In this document: in pieces, positions 1 through 12,800 of the stretch
How the letters are laid out: each line of letters begins with the position of its first letter
How positions within the stretch are numbered: position 1 is the first letter of the stretch
Notes under the pieces: generated by a model
Told to the model about the DNA's origin: nothing
Database searches by the model: none
The model's input: the letters and a program-made list of their open reading frames with translations, nothing else
Translations under genes and position numbers: made by a program
Assembly: GCA_038049695.1 (NCBI GenBank)
Contig: CP142452.1
Coordinates: forward strand, 76,702,501-76,766,500
Length of the DNA: 64,000 bases
Source: Cinnamomum chago
Lineage: Eukaryota; Streptophyta; Magnoliopsida; Laurales; Lauraceae
Reading direction: 5' to 3'

Positions 1-340
1 GGGGGCACACTGGAAGATGCTCACTATTGCAACCTTGAGCTTTTGGGTTCTAAGACCTTCAAAGACTTCCTAATCACAAAAGAAACGTCAGCATTAAATT
101 ATTAACACAAGTGTACTGCACCTGCTCCATGGTAAGCCAACAAGCATCCCTTCAGCTTTATCCCAATGGGATTCAACGTTTTCATGCCATGAAAACACAA
201 AAGTAGCACTCGCCAGTCTCCAATTCTCAATTGAACCACAACCCTGCTTAGCATGCAACCGTCATTTGCAACACTATAGAAAGAAGATTAAATGGCCCTA
301 ATGGGTGCTCAAGGATTGGATTAGCCCAAGCTAAAATGAG

Positions 341-475
341 CTAACAAACCATATGTTATAAATCAAATGGGCCAGCAAACTATATGTTGTAAATCAAATG
401 GACTAGCAAACTATATGTTGCAAATCAAATGTGCTAGCAAACTATATGTTGTAAATCAAATGTACCAGCAAGATT
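341..475. repeat. 31-bp tandem repeat, about 4.3 copies
   Basis: The word AGCAAACTATATGTTGTAAA recurs with a strict 31-bp period (the AGCAA core starts at 374, 405, 436 and 467), with point differences between copies. The first unit near 341 is the most diverged. No coding frame runs through it. Confidence 0.85.
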
Positions 476-610
476 TATGTGTATTCTGAAGGACATAACG
501 GAGGACATTTGCATGAGGACACAGTCAGTTACGATATAAAATTTGTTCCTCCATATTATAATTGAAAGATACAGAGAGTCCTTCAAAATAAAAGAAATCT
601 TTGAAAGATG

Positions 611-612
611 AG

Positions 613-652
<40 letters not shown>
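611..652. repeat. Compound (AT)n(AG)n microsatellite
   Basis: A run of alternating AT passes directly into alternating AG. The same (AT)n-(GA)n compound type occurs again at 49226-49273. Confidence 0.9.
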
Positions 653-654
<2 letters not shown>

Positions 655-1499
655 TTTTCCAGACTTAGAACCATTGCATGACCGTTGCATATGAGTTTTA
701 TAATTATACCTTTCACATGTGTAAATGCCCTCCGTCACTTGCCCATGCTCAGCACGGCTGTGTGAATGACAGTTGCATTCTTAGAAGAGGAAGTTGTGGC
801 TCCGATCATGCATTTTGACATGGAGAACATAAAGAGTCCCCTAATAAATGCAACAAGTTTTCGAAACGAAAAAAATGACAGAAAAATTACTTGAAATTGG
901 TTAATTTTGAGGGCAATTTGGTAAAAAAATAATAAAAAGAGCTAAACTGAGTCTTTTCTTCCTAATTGTGAGATGATTTCTAATTGATAGAGTAGATTTA
1001 GGAGGGTAAAATACCCCAAAATAAAATTCTGCCATTGATAGCCATGGAGATTTTACTAATCAAATCCAAAATGGTTTTAACTGTTATGATGGTGAAAGTT
1101 TTTTCAGATGCAAGATTCTGCTAGCTGCATCCTTTCCGTGGTTATGAATGACAATTCAGGATGATGAAACTAATCAAGTACACATTACAGCCCAATTGTT
1201 GCAATGAGGTCAATGCCTGTTATAGCTATACTAAAACAAAGTGCAGTAGCCTAATCGATCATTTTCGGAATGAAAGACACTCTTAGCTGTTTCAAGGTTG
1301 TTCTAAGCAATGACAAAATTTTAAAATGAGTAATATCAGTAGAAAAGGAAAAGTTTTAGAGAAAAACCTTTCCAAGAAAAAAAGAAAAACCAGCAATGGT
1401 TATGCAGCCGCCCGTGTGATGAGCACAGAGCAAACGATGAACCTACTTCAATGAACAACTTTAGATGGTTAGCCTATTTACTACAAATGGCCAATGAAC

Positions 1500-1530
1500 C
1501 TACCCAAGAATTCAAACAATTCTTGGGTAG
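1500..1530. repeat. Perfect 13-bp inverted repeat (hairpin)
   Basis: CTACCCAAGAATT is followed by a 5-nt loop (CAAAC) and its exact reverse complement. It could fold into a short hairpin. There is no following U-tract or gene end that would suggest a role, so function is unknown. Confidence 0.85.
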
Positions 1531-1769
1531 TTTAGATGACTCATTTTAAAATATGCTTACTGCGTAGTAAAATGCTCTTTACTCTAAAAGGTAAAAAAGG
1601 TCATCACTCATCACCAAGTGCGGTCTTGTTGAAGCAAGGTCCAGACTGGAGACAGACCTAACCTTTGGCAGTTTTGCACAAAGTGGCTATTCGCAAGTCT
1701 CAAACCTGTATTATCATGCATGGCACCCGAGACTTTTACCATTGCACCAAAGCAATGAACCTATTTTGC

Positions 1770-2264
1770 TACTAGAGAAGAATACAGTATGCTCACCACT
1801 TCAAGTGGCATAAGCCTATTATGGGAGGGCTTTCCCCTCCAAATTGGAAGCCTTAAAATGGAGATAAAACATGTTCAATGGCCATTAGTAAGTTCATTGT
1901 TTGAGTTTTGGCCTGTTAAGTGAACAGGTAAAAATATGCTATTTACAAATTTCAGACAGCAGCCACAACAATTAAGCCCTTAAAAGAATACATGGGCTAA
2001 ACCAAACTTATGTAAGTTGTTGGTTTGGATCAATTTGGAGCCTCATAACTCATCTGAATAAGATACATGGTGAGCTAAGAGTGAGCTAATCTTTTGCCTT
2101 TTACTAAAGAAGAATGCAGTATGCTCACCACTTAAAAGTGGCATAAGCCTATTATGAGAGGGGTTCTCCTCCAAATTGGAAGCTTTATAAACAGGAGATA
2201 AGAGTTGTTCATTGGCCATTAGTAGGTTCATTGTTTGAATTGTAGCCTGTTGAGTGAACAGGTC
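1770..2264. repeat. Direct duplication of a 150-bp segment
   Basis: About 1770-1931 and 2100-2264 are diverged copies of one sequence. Both contain CAGTATGCTCACCACTT, GTGGCATAAGCCTATTATG, TCCAAATTGGAAGC and GTGAACAGGT in the same order. About 170 bp of unrelated sequence lies between them. The arrangement could be a segmental duplication or paired termini of an old element; no primer-binding site or target duplication is clear. Confidence 0.75.
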
Positions 2265-2786
2265 ACTATTAGGCTGGTCCTACCCTTACAATTACGGATC
2301 GAATTGATTTTTTGCCCATTTGGAGGAGGACTTGGGATCAGGCAGTCCTTGATCTGACCCTGACTCAACCAATTAAAACCCCTGTATAGTATGTTTGAAG
2401 CATGGCATTGACATGCAAAAATTATTTTTTTATATACTTCTATTCATCTCTATAGTCATTCACCTTGATTAAGGTAAATGAGCAAAAGGAAAAATGCCGT
2501 GTGCAACTTTACCAGAAAAAACAAAAACACAAAAAGTGAGTGCACCTTGACCAGGTTTTAAACACACCAACAACATAAAGTTAGCCCATAAAAAAAAAAA
2601 CAGTGAATAACTTATACCACCACCTAATCTCCAACACACCCATGATGATGAACTTTGGGTTTATATGATGGGGAAATCATTTACAAGTTTGACATACAAA
2701 TAAATAAATAAAAATTGTGGTTTCTATGTGATGTATTATTGTTCTTTGAGAAGCTCAGAAACACATATTGAAGAATTGTAGATACC

Positions 2787-4586
2787 TCACCAATAGTCTC
2801 CACACGAGCACAAGCCCCCCTGGAAATGGTGAAAGCGATTCCGATCTCTCACAACAATGTCGCGGTCGTAGATCTTGGAGACCAATTTTATGGCAGAATG
2901 ACAATCATCACAGACACGAAGGTTTTTCACCACACGCAAAGGGGTTCCCGGGGTGGTCTTGATAAGCCCAAATGCAATTGCCACTTTCTCGCTGTGATGA
3001 TTAAGTGCATTCTCCTTCTCCACATCATCCACATCAACCAGTACATTCGAGGTGTCAGGGACATACCCTGCCAATTTTAGCTTATGAGTCATTTGATCTA
3101 GCATCCTATGGATGTCCTCCGAATAACAATGAGATTTGTCTTCAACAACAAATGAGTATATCCTATTGTCTACTTCAATCATGCTACATCCTGGTACTTT
3201 TGCTATCCCCTTCTTCTTCATTGTCCTCCTTATGTTTGCAACATCCTCCCACCTCCCTGCAGCTGCATATATATTAGATAGAAGCACATAATCCCCATGG
3301 TGATGGGGATCCAATTCAAGGATCTTCTTTAAAACCATCTCCCCCAACTGTACATTCTTATGAACCTTGCACGCCCCCAATAAAGTCCTCCACATGACTG
3401 CATTAGGTGCAAATGGCATATTCTTAATCAATTCATAAGCTTCATGGAGGTGCCCAGATCGCCCCAAAAGATCTACCATGCACCCATAATGTTCCATCTG
3501 GGGGGAAACCCCATATCGACGCTTTAAATCACCAAACAACCGCCGCCCTTCTTCCAGTAGCCCACCATGACTACAAGCAGACAGGATGCTGATGAGAGAT
3601 ATCGCATCAGGCCGGATGTTGGATCCCACCATTCGATCAAAGAACTCAACTGCCTTCCTTCCATACCCATTAACGGCTAACCCATTCATCATCGCAGTCC
3701 AACAAACAAGATTCCTGTTAGGTATTTCCTCAAACACCTCCAATGCTTTCTCAATGCACCCACATTTAGCGTACATATCCACAAGAGCTGTCTTCATGCT
3801 AATCCTTCCATCCAGCCCATTCTTTTCAATGTAGGCATGAACCCACTTCCCAAGCTCGAGAGCACCTGCATGCGCACAAGCAGAGAGAACACTCACCATC
3901 GTCACCTCATCTGGCGCCAAACCCTCAACCTGCATCTCCCTGAACAGATTCAAGGCCTCCTCAGAAAACCCATTTTGGAAGTGCCCAGTAATCATGGCAT
4001 TCCATGTAACAATCTCTCGTTCGGACATTTTATCAAACACCTGGCGGGCATCCTCCAGAACCCTGCAGCTAGCATAGAAGTGGATTAGCGTATTACAAAC
4101 ATGAACTTCGGACTCGTATCCAGTTTTAATGACGTGGGTATGGATCTGTTTGCCTTCTTCGATCCCCAAAAGCCGAGAACAGGCCTTGAGAAGGGCCGGA
4201 AAGGTGTAATCATTGGGAAGAAAACCACTCTCGTGGGTGGCGGAATAAAAGAAAACAGCTTTCTGAGGGGTTCTGCTCTCGGCGAAGGATCTGATGATGT
4301 TGTTTCGGATGAAAGGAGTTGGGTCTGATGATTGAGAGAAGAGAAGAAGAGCGTAGTCGAGTGCTGCTGCGGGATGAGAGCGGTTTTGGAGGCATGAAGA
4401 GAGGAGGCGGTTTTGGGCATGGTGGTTTTGGGAGAGGCCGGTTTTGATGAGATGGGCGTGCAGCTGTTTAATCTCTGAGAGGGTGGAGGGTTGATGATAG
4501 ATGGCCGTTTCAGGGTGCAGATTAGCGGTTTTGCGGTCTGCAAAAGCGGTTTTGAGCGTGGTTTGAGGGAGGGGAGAAGATGACAT
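2787..4586 (-). CDS. DYW-class pentatricopeptide repeat (PPR) protein
   Basis: Intronless gene for an organelle-targeted PLS-type PPR protein of the DYW subclass. Such proteins bind a specific organelle RNA through their repeats, and the DYW domain carries out C-to-U editing. The frame is open from 4676 (629 aa), but I prefer the Met at 4586 (residue 31 of the long form), which gives MSSSPLPQ and a Ser/Pro/Thr-rich N-terminus like a transit peptide. About a dozen PPR units follow, for example NTLIHFYASCRVLEDARQVF and TALVDMYAKCG. Then come the PGCSMIEV E-region and the DYW domain. The deaminase motif HSE is at long-form residues 561-563 and CDDC at 589-592. The second zinc site HHFxxGxCSCG precedes the terminal tripeptide DYW. 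All expected catalytic and zinc residues are present, so it looks functional. The editing target and the choice of plastid or mitochondrion cannot be read from sequence. No ortholog symbol is assigned. Confidence 0.95.
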   Translation of the reverse strand: MSSSPLPQTTLKTAFADRKTANLHPETAIYHQPSTLSEIKQLHAHLIKTGLSQNHHAQNRLLSSCLQNRSHPAAALDYALLLFSQSSDPTPFIRNNIIRSFAESRTPQKAVFFYSATHESGFLPNDYTFPALLKACSRLLGIEEGKQIHTHVIKTGYESEVHVCNTLIHFYASCRVLEDARQVFDKMSEREIVTWNAMITGHFQNGFSEEALNLFREMQVEGLAPDEVTMVSVLSACAHAGALELGKWVHAYIEKNGLDGRISMKTALVDMYAKCGCIEKALEVFEEIPNRNLVCWTAMMNGLAVNGYGRKAVEFFDRMVGSNIRPDAISLISILSACSHGGLLEEGRRLFGDLKRRYGVSPQMEHYGCMVDLLGRSGHLHEAYELIKNMPFAPNAVMWRTLLGACKVHKNVQLGEMVLKKILELDPHHHGDYVLLSNIYAAAGRWEDVANIRRTMKKKGIAKVPGCSMIEVDNRIYSFVVEDKSHCYSEDIHRMLDQMTHKLKLAGYVPDTSNVLVDVDDVEKENALNHHSEKVAIAFGLIKTTPGTPLRVVKNLRVCDDCHSAIKLVSKIYDRDIVVRDRNRFHHFQGGLCSCGDYW

Positions 4587-4676
4587 GCTGTTCGGGTTTG
4601 GGTCGTTTGGTATGTGGATAGTACAATAAAACTGGTTTGGTGGGCCCACACTTGGGCTAGTGTTTTTGCGGTCCAT

Positions 4677-7600
4677 ATGTTCATCAGGTGGGCCACACCA
4701 TATATGAGGAAAATCTGATCCGTTAAACCATTCCTAACAACGATCAAGCATCATAATGATCATTATCATTACCATCTTTGCCTTGCCATCCAGGTAATCT
4801 GGACGTGGGAGATGAATTAATTTATCCTAATTCAGCCCATGGATCTAAGAGACCAAGTGGGCCCAGACTTTTTGTTGGATGATGAGGTAATTGTTGTTAG
4901 GGTTTTAGATGGCCTGGGTATTGAAGGGGGTACTGCGCATTTAAGTTTCAGAGTGTCTGGAGTTATCACTTTGCTCAAGTACGACTACACTTCCCGTGTT
5001 TGCAGGTATGTGCGAGTTTCCTGGAAACCCAAGCCTTAAAAACCGTTTCAGTGTGACTGGAACCAACCCACGATTGGTATTGTTATTGTTAGGGACAAAC
5101 CTCATTCAGTTATGGGATCAAAATTGAAGCCCAATATAATCCATGGGCCGAAAAATGTAGAGCAAATCCTTTTAAAAGTGGGTGTTTGACCTAATCTTTC
5201 ATTGGGTCTGTTCGACCCGACTCATTTGCACCTTGTTCACTGCTTTTGACCTTGCTTTTTTCAAGATTTTCATAATGGAGGTAAAAAGTTGAGGCAAAGG
5301 AGTGTAGGCATGAAAACAATGGGAGTTTCTATGATTTGGTCTGGATTGACTCATTAGCCCTGTTGACCCCCAAACTAATCACCAAGTAAAAAATTTTAGG
5401 ACTCTATGTCCCAAGTCGCAAAGATTCTGCTCGCTAAAAGCACCCTGGCCAGGAGTACTCTATGCTCTCTTTGGGGCTGCATTGTTAAGGAAAAAAAAAA
5501 TCTATGGGGTTTGTTTCTTTAGCAAAATCCGAGAGATTTATATCAGAAGAATGTGTAAATCCTCCAATAGTTATACTTGCATCCTCTTAGGTGGAGGATT
5601 CGCAAGTGCCAGCATTGTTAAGAATTTTGAGAGTCATTGAAAATTCTTAGCTAGATGATGTTTGAGATTCTAACAATGAAACATGGTATTTGTAAATGTA
5701 AAGGGACAAGTCATTACATCATATTTATGTATCATCAACATAAAAAATTCCAATCATAGTATTTGGTAAAAGAGCAGGCCTTATATGACAAAGTTTGGTC
5801 ATCTACCAAAAATAGAACTAATTAGAGGTAGAGCCAACTGTGAGCTGAGAGGGGGCAATTCCCCATGCAACTTTGAGTGTCTCATTCATGTTGTGATGGA
5901 GCTACTGGAACTCCACAGTAAACCCTACCTATAGAAAATCCTAAACATTCAAAATGAAGGCATTCTCCTTCAATGGAATGTCTCTAATTTTAGTCCAGTT
6001 AAAATGTTGGCTCCATAGTAGACTTGAGAGCATGACATTCTTAAGCATATGCTTTATTTTATGGTGGGAACAACTCCTATTAGAATAAGTTTTAGAAAAG
6101 ACTTAATGAAACATAGGAGCAGTTTGGATATTCAATAGGTAGACCAAACAATAGAGCGTCTCACTCCTCATAGAAAGTGTAGTGAAATAAGGGATCCGAA
6201 CTCCCAACTTTTCAATATCATATCATGTACATCTTCGTCAATCATCTTTTCATGACTTGGTGAATGGCATGTTGCCCTCTCAATCATCCATACTAACCAT
6301 AACTAACTAATTAATTGTGGGTGAATTGATCGATAGTGATCAATCCGGCATGAGTCCTAATTTGATTGGAGCGAAAGCCAATTATAAATGCTAAAATAAG
6401 AAGAAGATGGTTTTTTTAGCTGTTTGGATTCATCAGAGTAAGGTATAGCATTTCTATATGTCAATTATGTTCGCGGAGTTTTAAGAAGTTAGGTCTCAGA
6501 AATGTTAGGTATTTTCAATTAGAATATTTTTTTAGACATTACTGAAAATAAAATTATTTTTTAAATGATCAATAATAAATCAATAAATTGTAAAATATTA
6601 TTAGTAAATCCTAGCTCTGCAGTAGATCTAATGAGCATCACCAGCCACTAGATATAAGTTCATGGAATGCATAATCCTTTTTACTTTGACCATCCATTTA
6701 AGGGCTACAGCTTAGATGAGGAGTAACTCCTACTAAATTGGGCTTTTTGCAGATTGCCTGTATGTACATCTCCTCTTATTTGGAGGGCCAATAAGCTCCA
6801 CAAGCATGCTGCTGCTACTCTCTTTTTTTTTAATATACCTCTCTAGGGAATATACCATAAAGAAAATCTATGTTCATCTAGCATTAAAAGGAAATATATG
6901 AGATGTGTCATGTTTTGTGGAGCCTACTAGTGCCACGAAATGATAGGCAACTTGAAGATTCGCCATCTAAGAAATAATCAAAACCACTAAAGTTTTCTAG
7001 ATGCCCAATCTTAATAGATTGGTTAGCTAACAGTGTCCAATGCATTAGAAGATACATATATTATTTTATCATTTCATGCCTTCTATAGCCTATGATTGGT
7101 TAGCTAACAATGTCCAATGCATTAGAAGATACATATATTATTCTATCACAACCAATCTATGCAACTAATGCACAGGTCCAATGGATTTTAGATTGGTTTG
7201 ATAGACTCCCAAGAGCCCCATTACACCCATCAAAGACTTTTTTTCCCCCTAAAAACCTACTCAACATCAAGTTTAAGTTGCCCCTTTTGTGTTCATTGCT
7301 ATGTGCCTAAGTCATTTCAAGAAATAAAAAGGCTACCCTTAATATGATGGAATGGCCTAAGACTGTGGGGCATTTTAGAAGCCTGACAATCATAGGTGGA
7401 GAGATATATGTATTTTTAAAGGTCTCCCTATGACTTACTTCTATGCAGGAAATGAAAATCATCTAATCATGCAAAGTATTATGTTTTGAGGGTGTCAAAT
7501 GATGGATGCTAAAATTTTACGAAGATAAATTTAAGGATTTATAAAAATCGAAGGTGTGGGAAATTTGAGTAAATACTAATTCAAATATATTAAGAGTTTG

Positions 7601-9809
7601 TAAGGTTTAGATCTATCGCAAGACTTTGACAAGGCAGACCATATACTAATTTGTTCCAAGCATGGTGATGACATGATTGCTCCTGAAATTTTTTGCATGT
7701 ACATTTATTGTACATTGGAAGGTATGCCAAACAGGAAACAACCAAAATAGTGTTATAATAATTTGTTTTGCCTGGGAAACTATCAAAATCAACAATTTGT
7801 TTAGTGCCATTAAGTGCATATTTTATGTGTTTGGTTTTGTTTATATATTGTTTTCTTTCTTTGTCAAAATTGAATCAAAGAACAAATAGTTGTTTACTCA
7901 ACCAATCTTTGGGAAGTTAAAAAAAAATCCCTATATTATGGTTGTTTCTCTCTCCCTTTCCAAATCAACAACACTCTCATATCCAAGTAGCAAATACAGT
8001 GTCACAACCATCACTAGATCCATAGAAAGATAATGGGGACTCGTGCATGCAAGGAGGACTAACTCGCATATAAAAGATAATAGCGACTCGCACATGTAAG
8101 GGATGGGGTGGCCCAGCTCAAAACCTGATCACCCGGGTGAGAATTGTCGCATCAAATATACTTTTATGTCAAACAAACCTGTATAAATTATCAAAGCTAA
8201 AATTCACTCCTCACGTGTAGTATATGAGCTATATAAAAAATATTTAGGAGAGAACCCCTTGTACCAAATTAGGCTCCACAAAAATTGCGTGTGTTGCACA
8301 AATGTAAATAATATATAAAAATATGCATGTGAGAGTGGTTTGGATGGGAAAATAAACAGTGCTGTCAACCCCATTTTTAGCTCCACCTTGTCAATCTGTG
8401 ATTAAATTATCTCTCTCGAACGTTGAATTACCATAAGGCCAAATTTGACACTAATTCATTAGAGTCCGATCAAAATCCAAATATAGTAAAGTAACGCAAG
8501 CCTTTTAAAATTATTAAAACTTAAGAGACTATATCAAGCTATTAAAATGATCTAACAAGATTCATAGTTTAGGCACTCCTTTTTAGTTTCAGGTTATTTT
8601 TAACAAGAATTTGGAGTGTTGGATTTTTGGTGTTGGTGGAAGGAGCTTGTCCTGTTTGAAGTTTATTTTGGCTAAGCTAACCCACATAAGTAGAAAGAGT
8701 GACATACCAAGGTCAGGGGTTGATCCCCTTAGCATTTGAAATGCATCATTGATTGCAAAACTTTTAAAACCCAATCTCATCAATAGTCGCTTGGAGCCTT
8801 ATAAATTCTTAAAATCCTCACTTTACTAAATGGTAAGCTAGAATGGAGCATTTTGAAATTCTTAGGGTCCGTTTGTGCTAGGGAAGGTTTCCTCTTCCGC
8901 GACAATTCATTTCTTACCGGTAGATGTCGGGAAAACATTTTCTCTTCTCCAACAAAAAATCGCTCCTCAAAATTGCACCTAAAAATCCAGAGGAGGAAAA
9001 TCCTCCTACACCAAACGATATGGGGAAGTTCCGGCGCCCTACCCTTTTATGCGAAAAGGAGGGGCTGTACAAACAAACCCTTGGGAGTAAGGTTGTAAAT
9101 GAGTCGGTTCTGGTCTAAGTCCATGTTGGACCCGGAACCAGAATCATTAAGGAGAAAGTAAAACTTGTTCCTGACCCGGAACCGTTTCAAAACCGGTTTT
9201 TTTGCTCCAGAATCGGAACCATAATCATATATGAATCGTGTCTGGATCCGAGTCCGGATTTAGGTAGATAATAATATTAAAAAAAAAACAAAGTCTTTCG
9301 GAAATATTTTTGAAAATTGAGGTAATATGTCGGGTCTCGAGTCCACGGGTCCGAACCAAGGTGTAACCGGACTCAGACCCATTTACTTATTGGGACTTAA
9401 ATAAGAACCTACTTAATAAGTCGAAAATCGGAATCTCCAAGTAATCGGAGAATCGGACACTCGTATATATCCCTCTCCGCTTAGGAGACAACATTTATGT
9501 AATCTCAAATTCTCTCCTTTTTATTTGACTTCTTTTTATAGGTCGCAGTGGGCTCCACAGGTCAAACCTCACTAAAAGATCATTGCCTTATTAAAACTTG
9601 ATAGGTATTTAATTCTCAAATGATCAATCCAATAGATTAACCGTTTATAAGCAATTTTCAGGCGGTTAGACTTCGCCATTGACCCTTGACCTTCTAGATT
9701 CCAGACTCTGTCGGTAAAGCGAGCATCAAAAACTCTAAACCCAACCCACATTTCCCGTCTCTCCAAACATTCAACGCCACTTGAGAAAGTGAAAATCACT
9801 GGCCGTGTG
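4677..9809. other. Intergenic stretch between the PPR and TMEM115-like genes
   Basis: No gene is recognised in these 5 kb. It contains an exact-looking local duplication (about 7016-7060 and 7094-7140, sharing GGTTAGCTAACA and GTCCAATGCATTAGAAGATA) and the hAT-like MITE at 9090-9392. A tRNA-like box-B word near 8720 may be an eroded SINE. Promoters of the two divergently oriented flanking genes should lie at the two ends. The 5' UTR of the TMEM115-like gene probably occupies roughly 9680-9809. Confidence 0.5.
9090..9392. mobile_element. hAT-like MITE (GTAAATGGGTC termini)
   Basis: Starts AGGTTGTAAATGAGTCGG and ends with the approximate reverse complement (GACCCATTTACTTA). The interior is rich in ACCGG and GGAACC words. 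It resembles the element at 35790-35995 in termini and composition. No transposase frame is present, so it would be non-autonomous. The ends are eroded and I cannot place the target duplication. Confidence 0.5.
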
Positions 9810-12800
9810 ATGTCTACTCTTTCTACTGTAAGTCTCCTTCCCTTTCTCACCTTTTGAGCTCATATACACCATGTTCATGTCTATATCCATCCATATTTAC
9901 AGACTTCTGCTGATTCATTACATTGCATGTTACGATTCCATGCATTTTCCACTCATGCCAACAAACCCTAGAGCGGAAGAACATGGAATCTTACGGTCTT
10001 GATCCATGAGGATTTCCAGTTTTGCAATTTGTGTGCTCCATTCGTGTGGGTTCACCTAACTTTGATCTGAAGGGTCAAATGGTGGGCTCCATTGGAGACG
10101 TCTGTAAGATTGGAAGATCAAAGGTGGTGACACTCAAACTAGAAGGGATGTAAGAAAAAATATATAATGGTGTGGATTGCCCAATAGTGGGTCCTCCATG
10201 AGGGCGTGTTGAAATTGTGGGAGTGCTTGATGATGTTGATTTTGTGGAAGAGTGGTGGAGTTTGGATTGGTAGGATCTGCCAATATAGATGATTTTGGCA
10301 TGATTGATCCACGAGAATGACCATTTGATTTAACGTCTAGATCACCCATGGATGGGTCACTGTAGGGATGCATATGCTCAGAGTGAGACCTTGAGCGTCG
10401 TGTTAATTATCTGTAGTGCTATGACAACATTAGTAATGACATTAGGGTCTATTAGTGGACAATATCGTTTAATGATGGCAGAGATGTTTAAAAGGTCTAA
10501 CCGTGTGTTGATCTTTGATGAGAGAACAAGTTTTTAAAATTGGATTCGGGGATAATTCAGTCACCTTTGAGTTGAATATACTCTTCTTTTTTTTTATAAC
10601 GAAGGGTGTCCCAGCCCTTTGGGCTGGACTAATCCCTTCGGGCCCAGAGGGAGCTGGGTAAATCCTCCTGTGGCCCCACTGTGGTAACGCAATTTCGAAC
10701 CCTCAACCTCCGGGAGTTGAGTTGACTTGACATGGAGAGTTGAGTCGACTCTCCATGTCAATATGACTATAGATCTATAAAATATATAAAAATATGAGAA
10801 AAAAAAACTTTTGTTTAAAAGAAATAATGTCTTAGTAAATATATGAATTTAACTGATTATTGTAATTTGTTTTTCAATCAATTGGATGAATAGTGCATCC
10901 AATTTTCAAATACTTTGATCTTCCACAAAATGTTGTTTTAATCTTTCTAAAATCAATGTGAAGATGCCAAGCATATGCTTGATAATTCCCCATCTTCCAT
11001 GTTTATGATGTCAGGAGTAGGGACCCTTTCATATACATTATTCTATTGTTCACTAACAACTCAAGCTTTTGGTGTTTTTGGTAACTAACATGGTATTATG
11101 TGTTCGAATCCTTGGGTACTGTTTCTGTCCACGTTGGTCATTTGGCGTGTGTCTATCCTCGTATAGAGCCCCACACATGAGGGGGGCTCTCAAGAGACCC
11201 TTTGATATACATTGTTGTGTTGTTCGATGACAGCTTGAGCTTTTGGTGTGAAGCTATTCACATAACCCTAGTTCAAACCATACTTGCAGACATGCCAACA
11301 TGTCATACATGTGCAAGATCTAAACTTATCAAGTGGCGACCACAACGCCCATTAGATGTGTTCTAGCTGAAGAATTGGTAAATTGGCTGGAAAAGCTGAG
11401 AGTCCAAGATGCAAATGTTGAGAAATGTGGCCTTTGAATCATTTTTTGCACACATTAGCCAGCCAACTGAATTGCCCTGCCTTAAGGTCATGGATGACTG
11501 TGGGTCTACCTGATGAACAACTCAAATTTCAGAAATGTGCGCCACATAGGCACATTTAACAATGAATAGGCTTGGAAGTATGCTTAGCTGGGTCTCACTA
11601 AAGTTCAAAGGCTATATAATCTCTAGTGGGGTCACAAGTTCACAATATATTACTACTATTGATTTGCACAGAACCCCTAATGCCAAAAGGAGAGAGGAGA
11701 AGAGAAGAGAGATTGGACAGAACTAAGAATCATTCTGCATCTACCATTTATGTTGCAGATCTGGAGAAAGAGGAGACCACTGCTACTTGTGAAAAATTTA
11801 GCTGCTCCATTTTACCAGAGTCTGTGGTGGAGAACGATCAATGAATATTTATAAGAATATTACTCAAATGAGGAAACATAATCATACGCAAATTAGAATA
11901 TCCCAGACATAGTACAATCCTAATCATATCAGGAATAGAAAACATAATGCATTATAAATCTGGAATAATCCTAATCCTAATCTAATCCTACATTATCTTT
12001 CCATATCCAACCTTATTAATAATATTCTCTATTATCCTCTTGGCAATTATTTGGTCCTTTTCAAGAAAGAAGCATGTGATTGTTTAGAATAAGTATAAGT
12101 GTATAACCCCTTAATCTCATTGTTGTCTTGCCAAAATGACCATTGTGCTTCACTGGTAATTATTGTCTGTCATTGGTGTCCATCACTATTGCATCTCTTT
12201 CTTTTTGAGTTTGTTGGAGCCAATGGTCACTATATCTGTCATGATTCTACCAGAAGCATATGGATCATGTGGTTTATCAAAAAATGACAAAATTGAGGGA
12301 CTTGATGAATGTGAGAATCATTGGATTATCTTGATGATCCCTCTAATGCGTAGATCTCATCTTCATGAGCACATTGGAGAAAACGGATTAGAGTGAGGAT
12401 GAGTTAAAAAAATGTTTAAATAATATTGACCTTTTTTTTTTTTTTTTGGCTAGTTGGGCTAATGGTCTAGAAAGTGATACTTCAACTTGACTACCCAAGG
12501 ATTGATCTCTGGGCATGTATTTGAAACTAAAATGCCAACACCACTCAACGCTGAAAGTGTTGGAAATAATAATATTGATTGTTGATACGATCAAAATTCT
12601 AACATTTGACTCCTGTAGCTATTGACGTGATGAGATGATGTTATTAGATATGGGTGCCCAAACTAAGAGGAGCAGTAGAGGCTGGACAGTTGTTGCCACT
12701 TAAAAGGGAAAAATGGCGATTTTGCAAATAAAACTTACTTTTTGACCTTTTCTTTCTTATCTCATCTTTTCTTCTAGCAATGTGAAGGGCCATGCAGAAG

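Larger units (their letters stand above)
1..2786. other. Gene-free 3' flank of the PPR gene
   Basis: I see no convincing coding exon here on either strand; the open frames are short and lack recognisable motifs. The stretch holds a 31-bp tandem repeat, an AT/AG microsatellite, a perfect hairpin and a 150-bp direct duplication, listed separately. The 3' UTR of the minus-strand PPR gene should lie just below 2787. Confidence 0.6.

Noticed and set aside
4085-4747. 220-aa open frame on the minus strand overlapping the PPR gene
   Set aside because: It is another frame of the PPR coding sequence and shows no domain; the PPR frame carries the full motif set.
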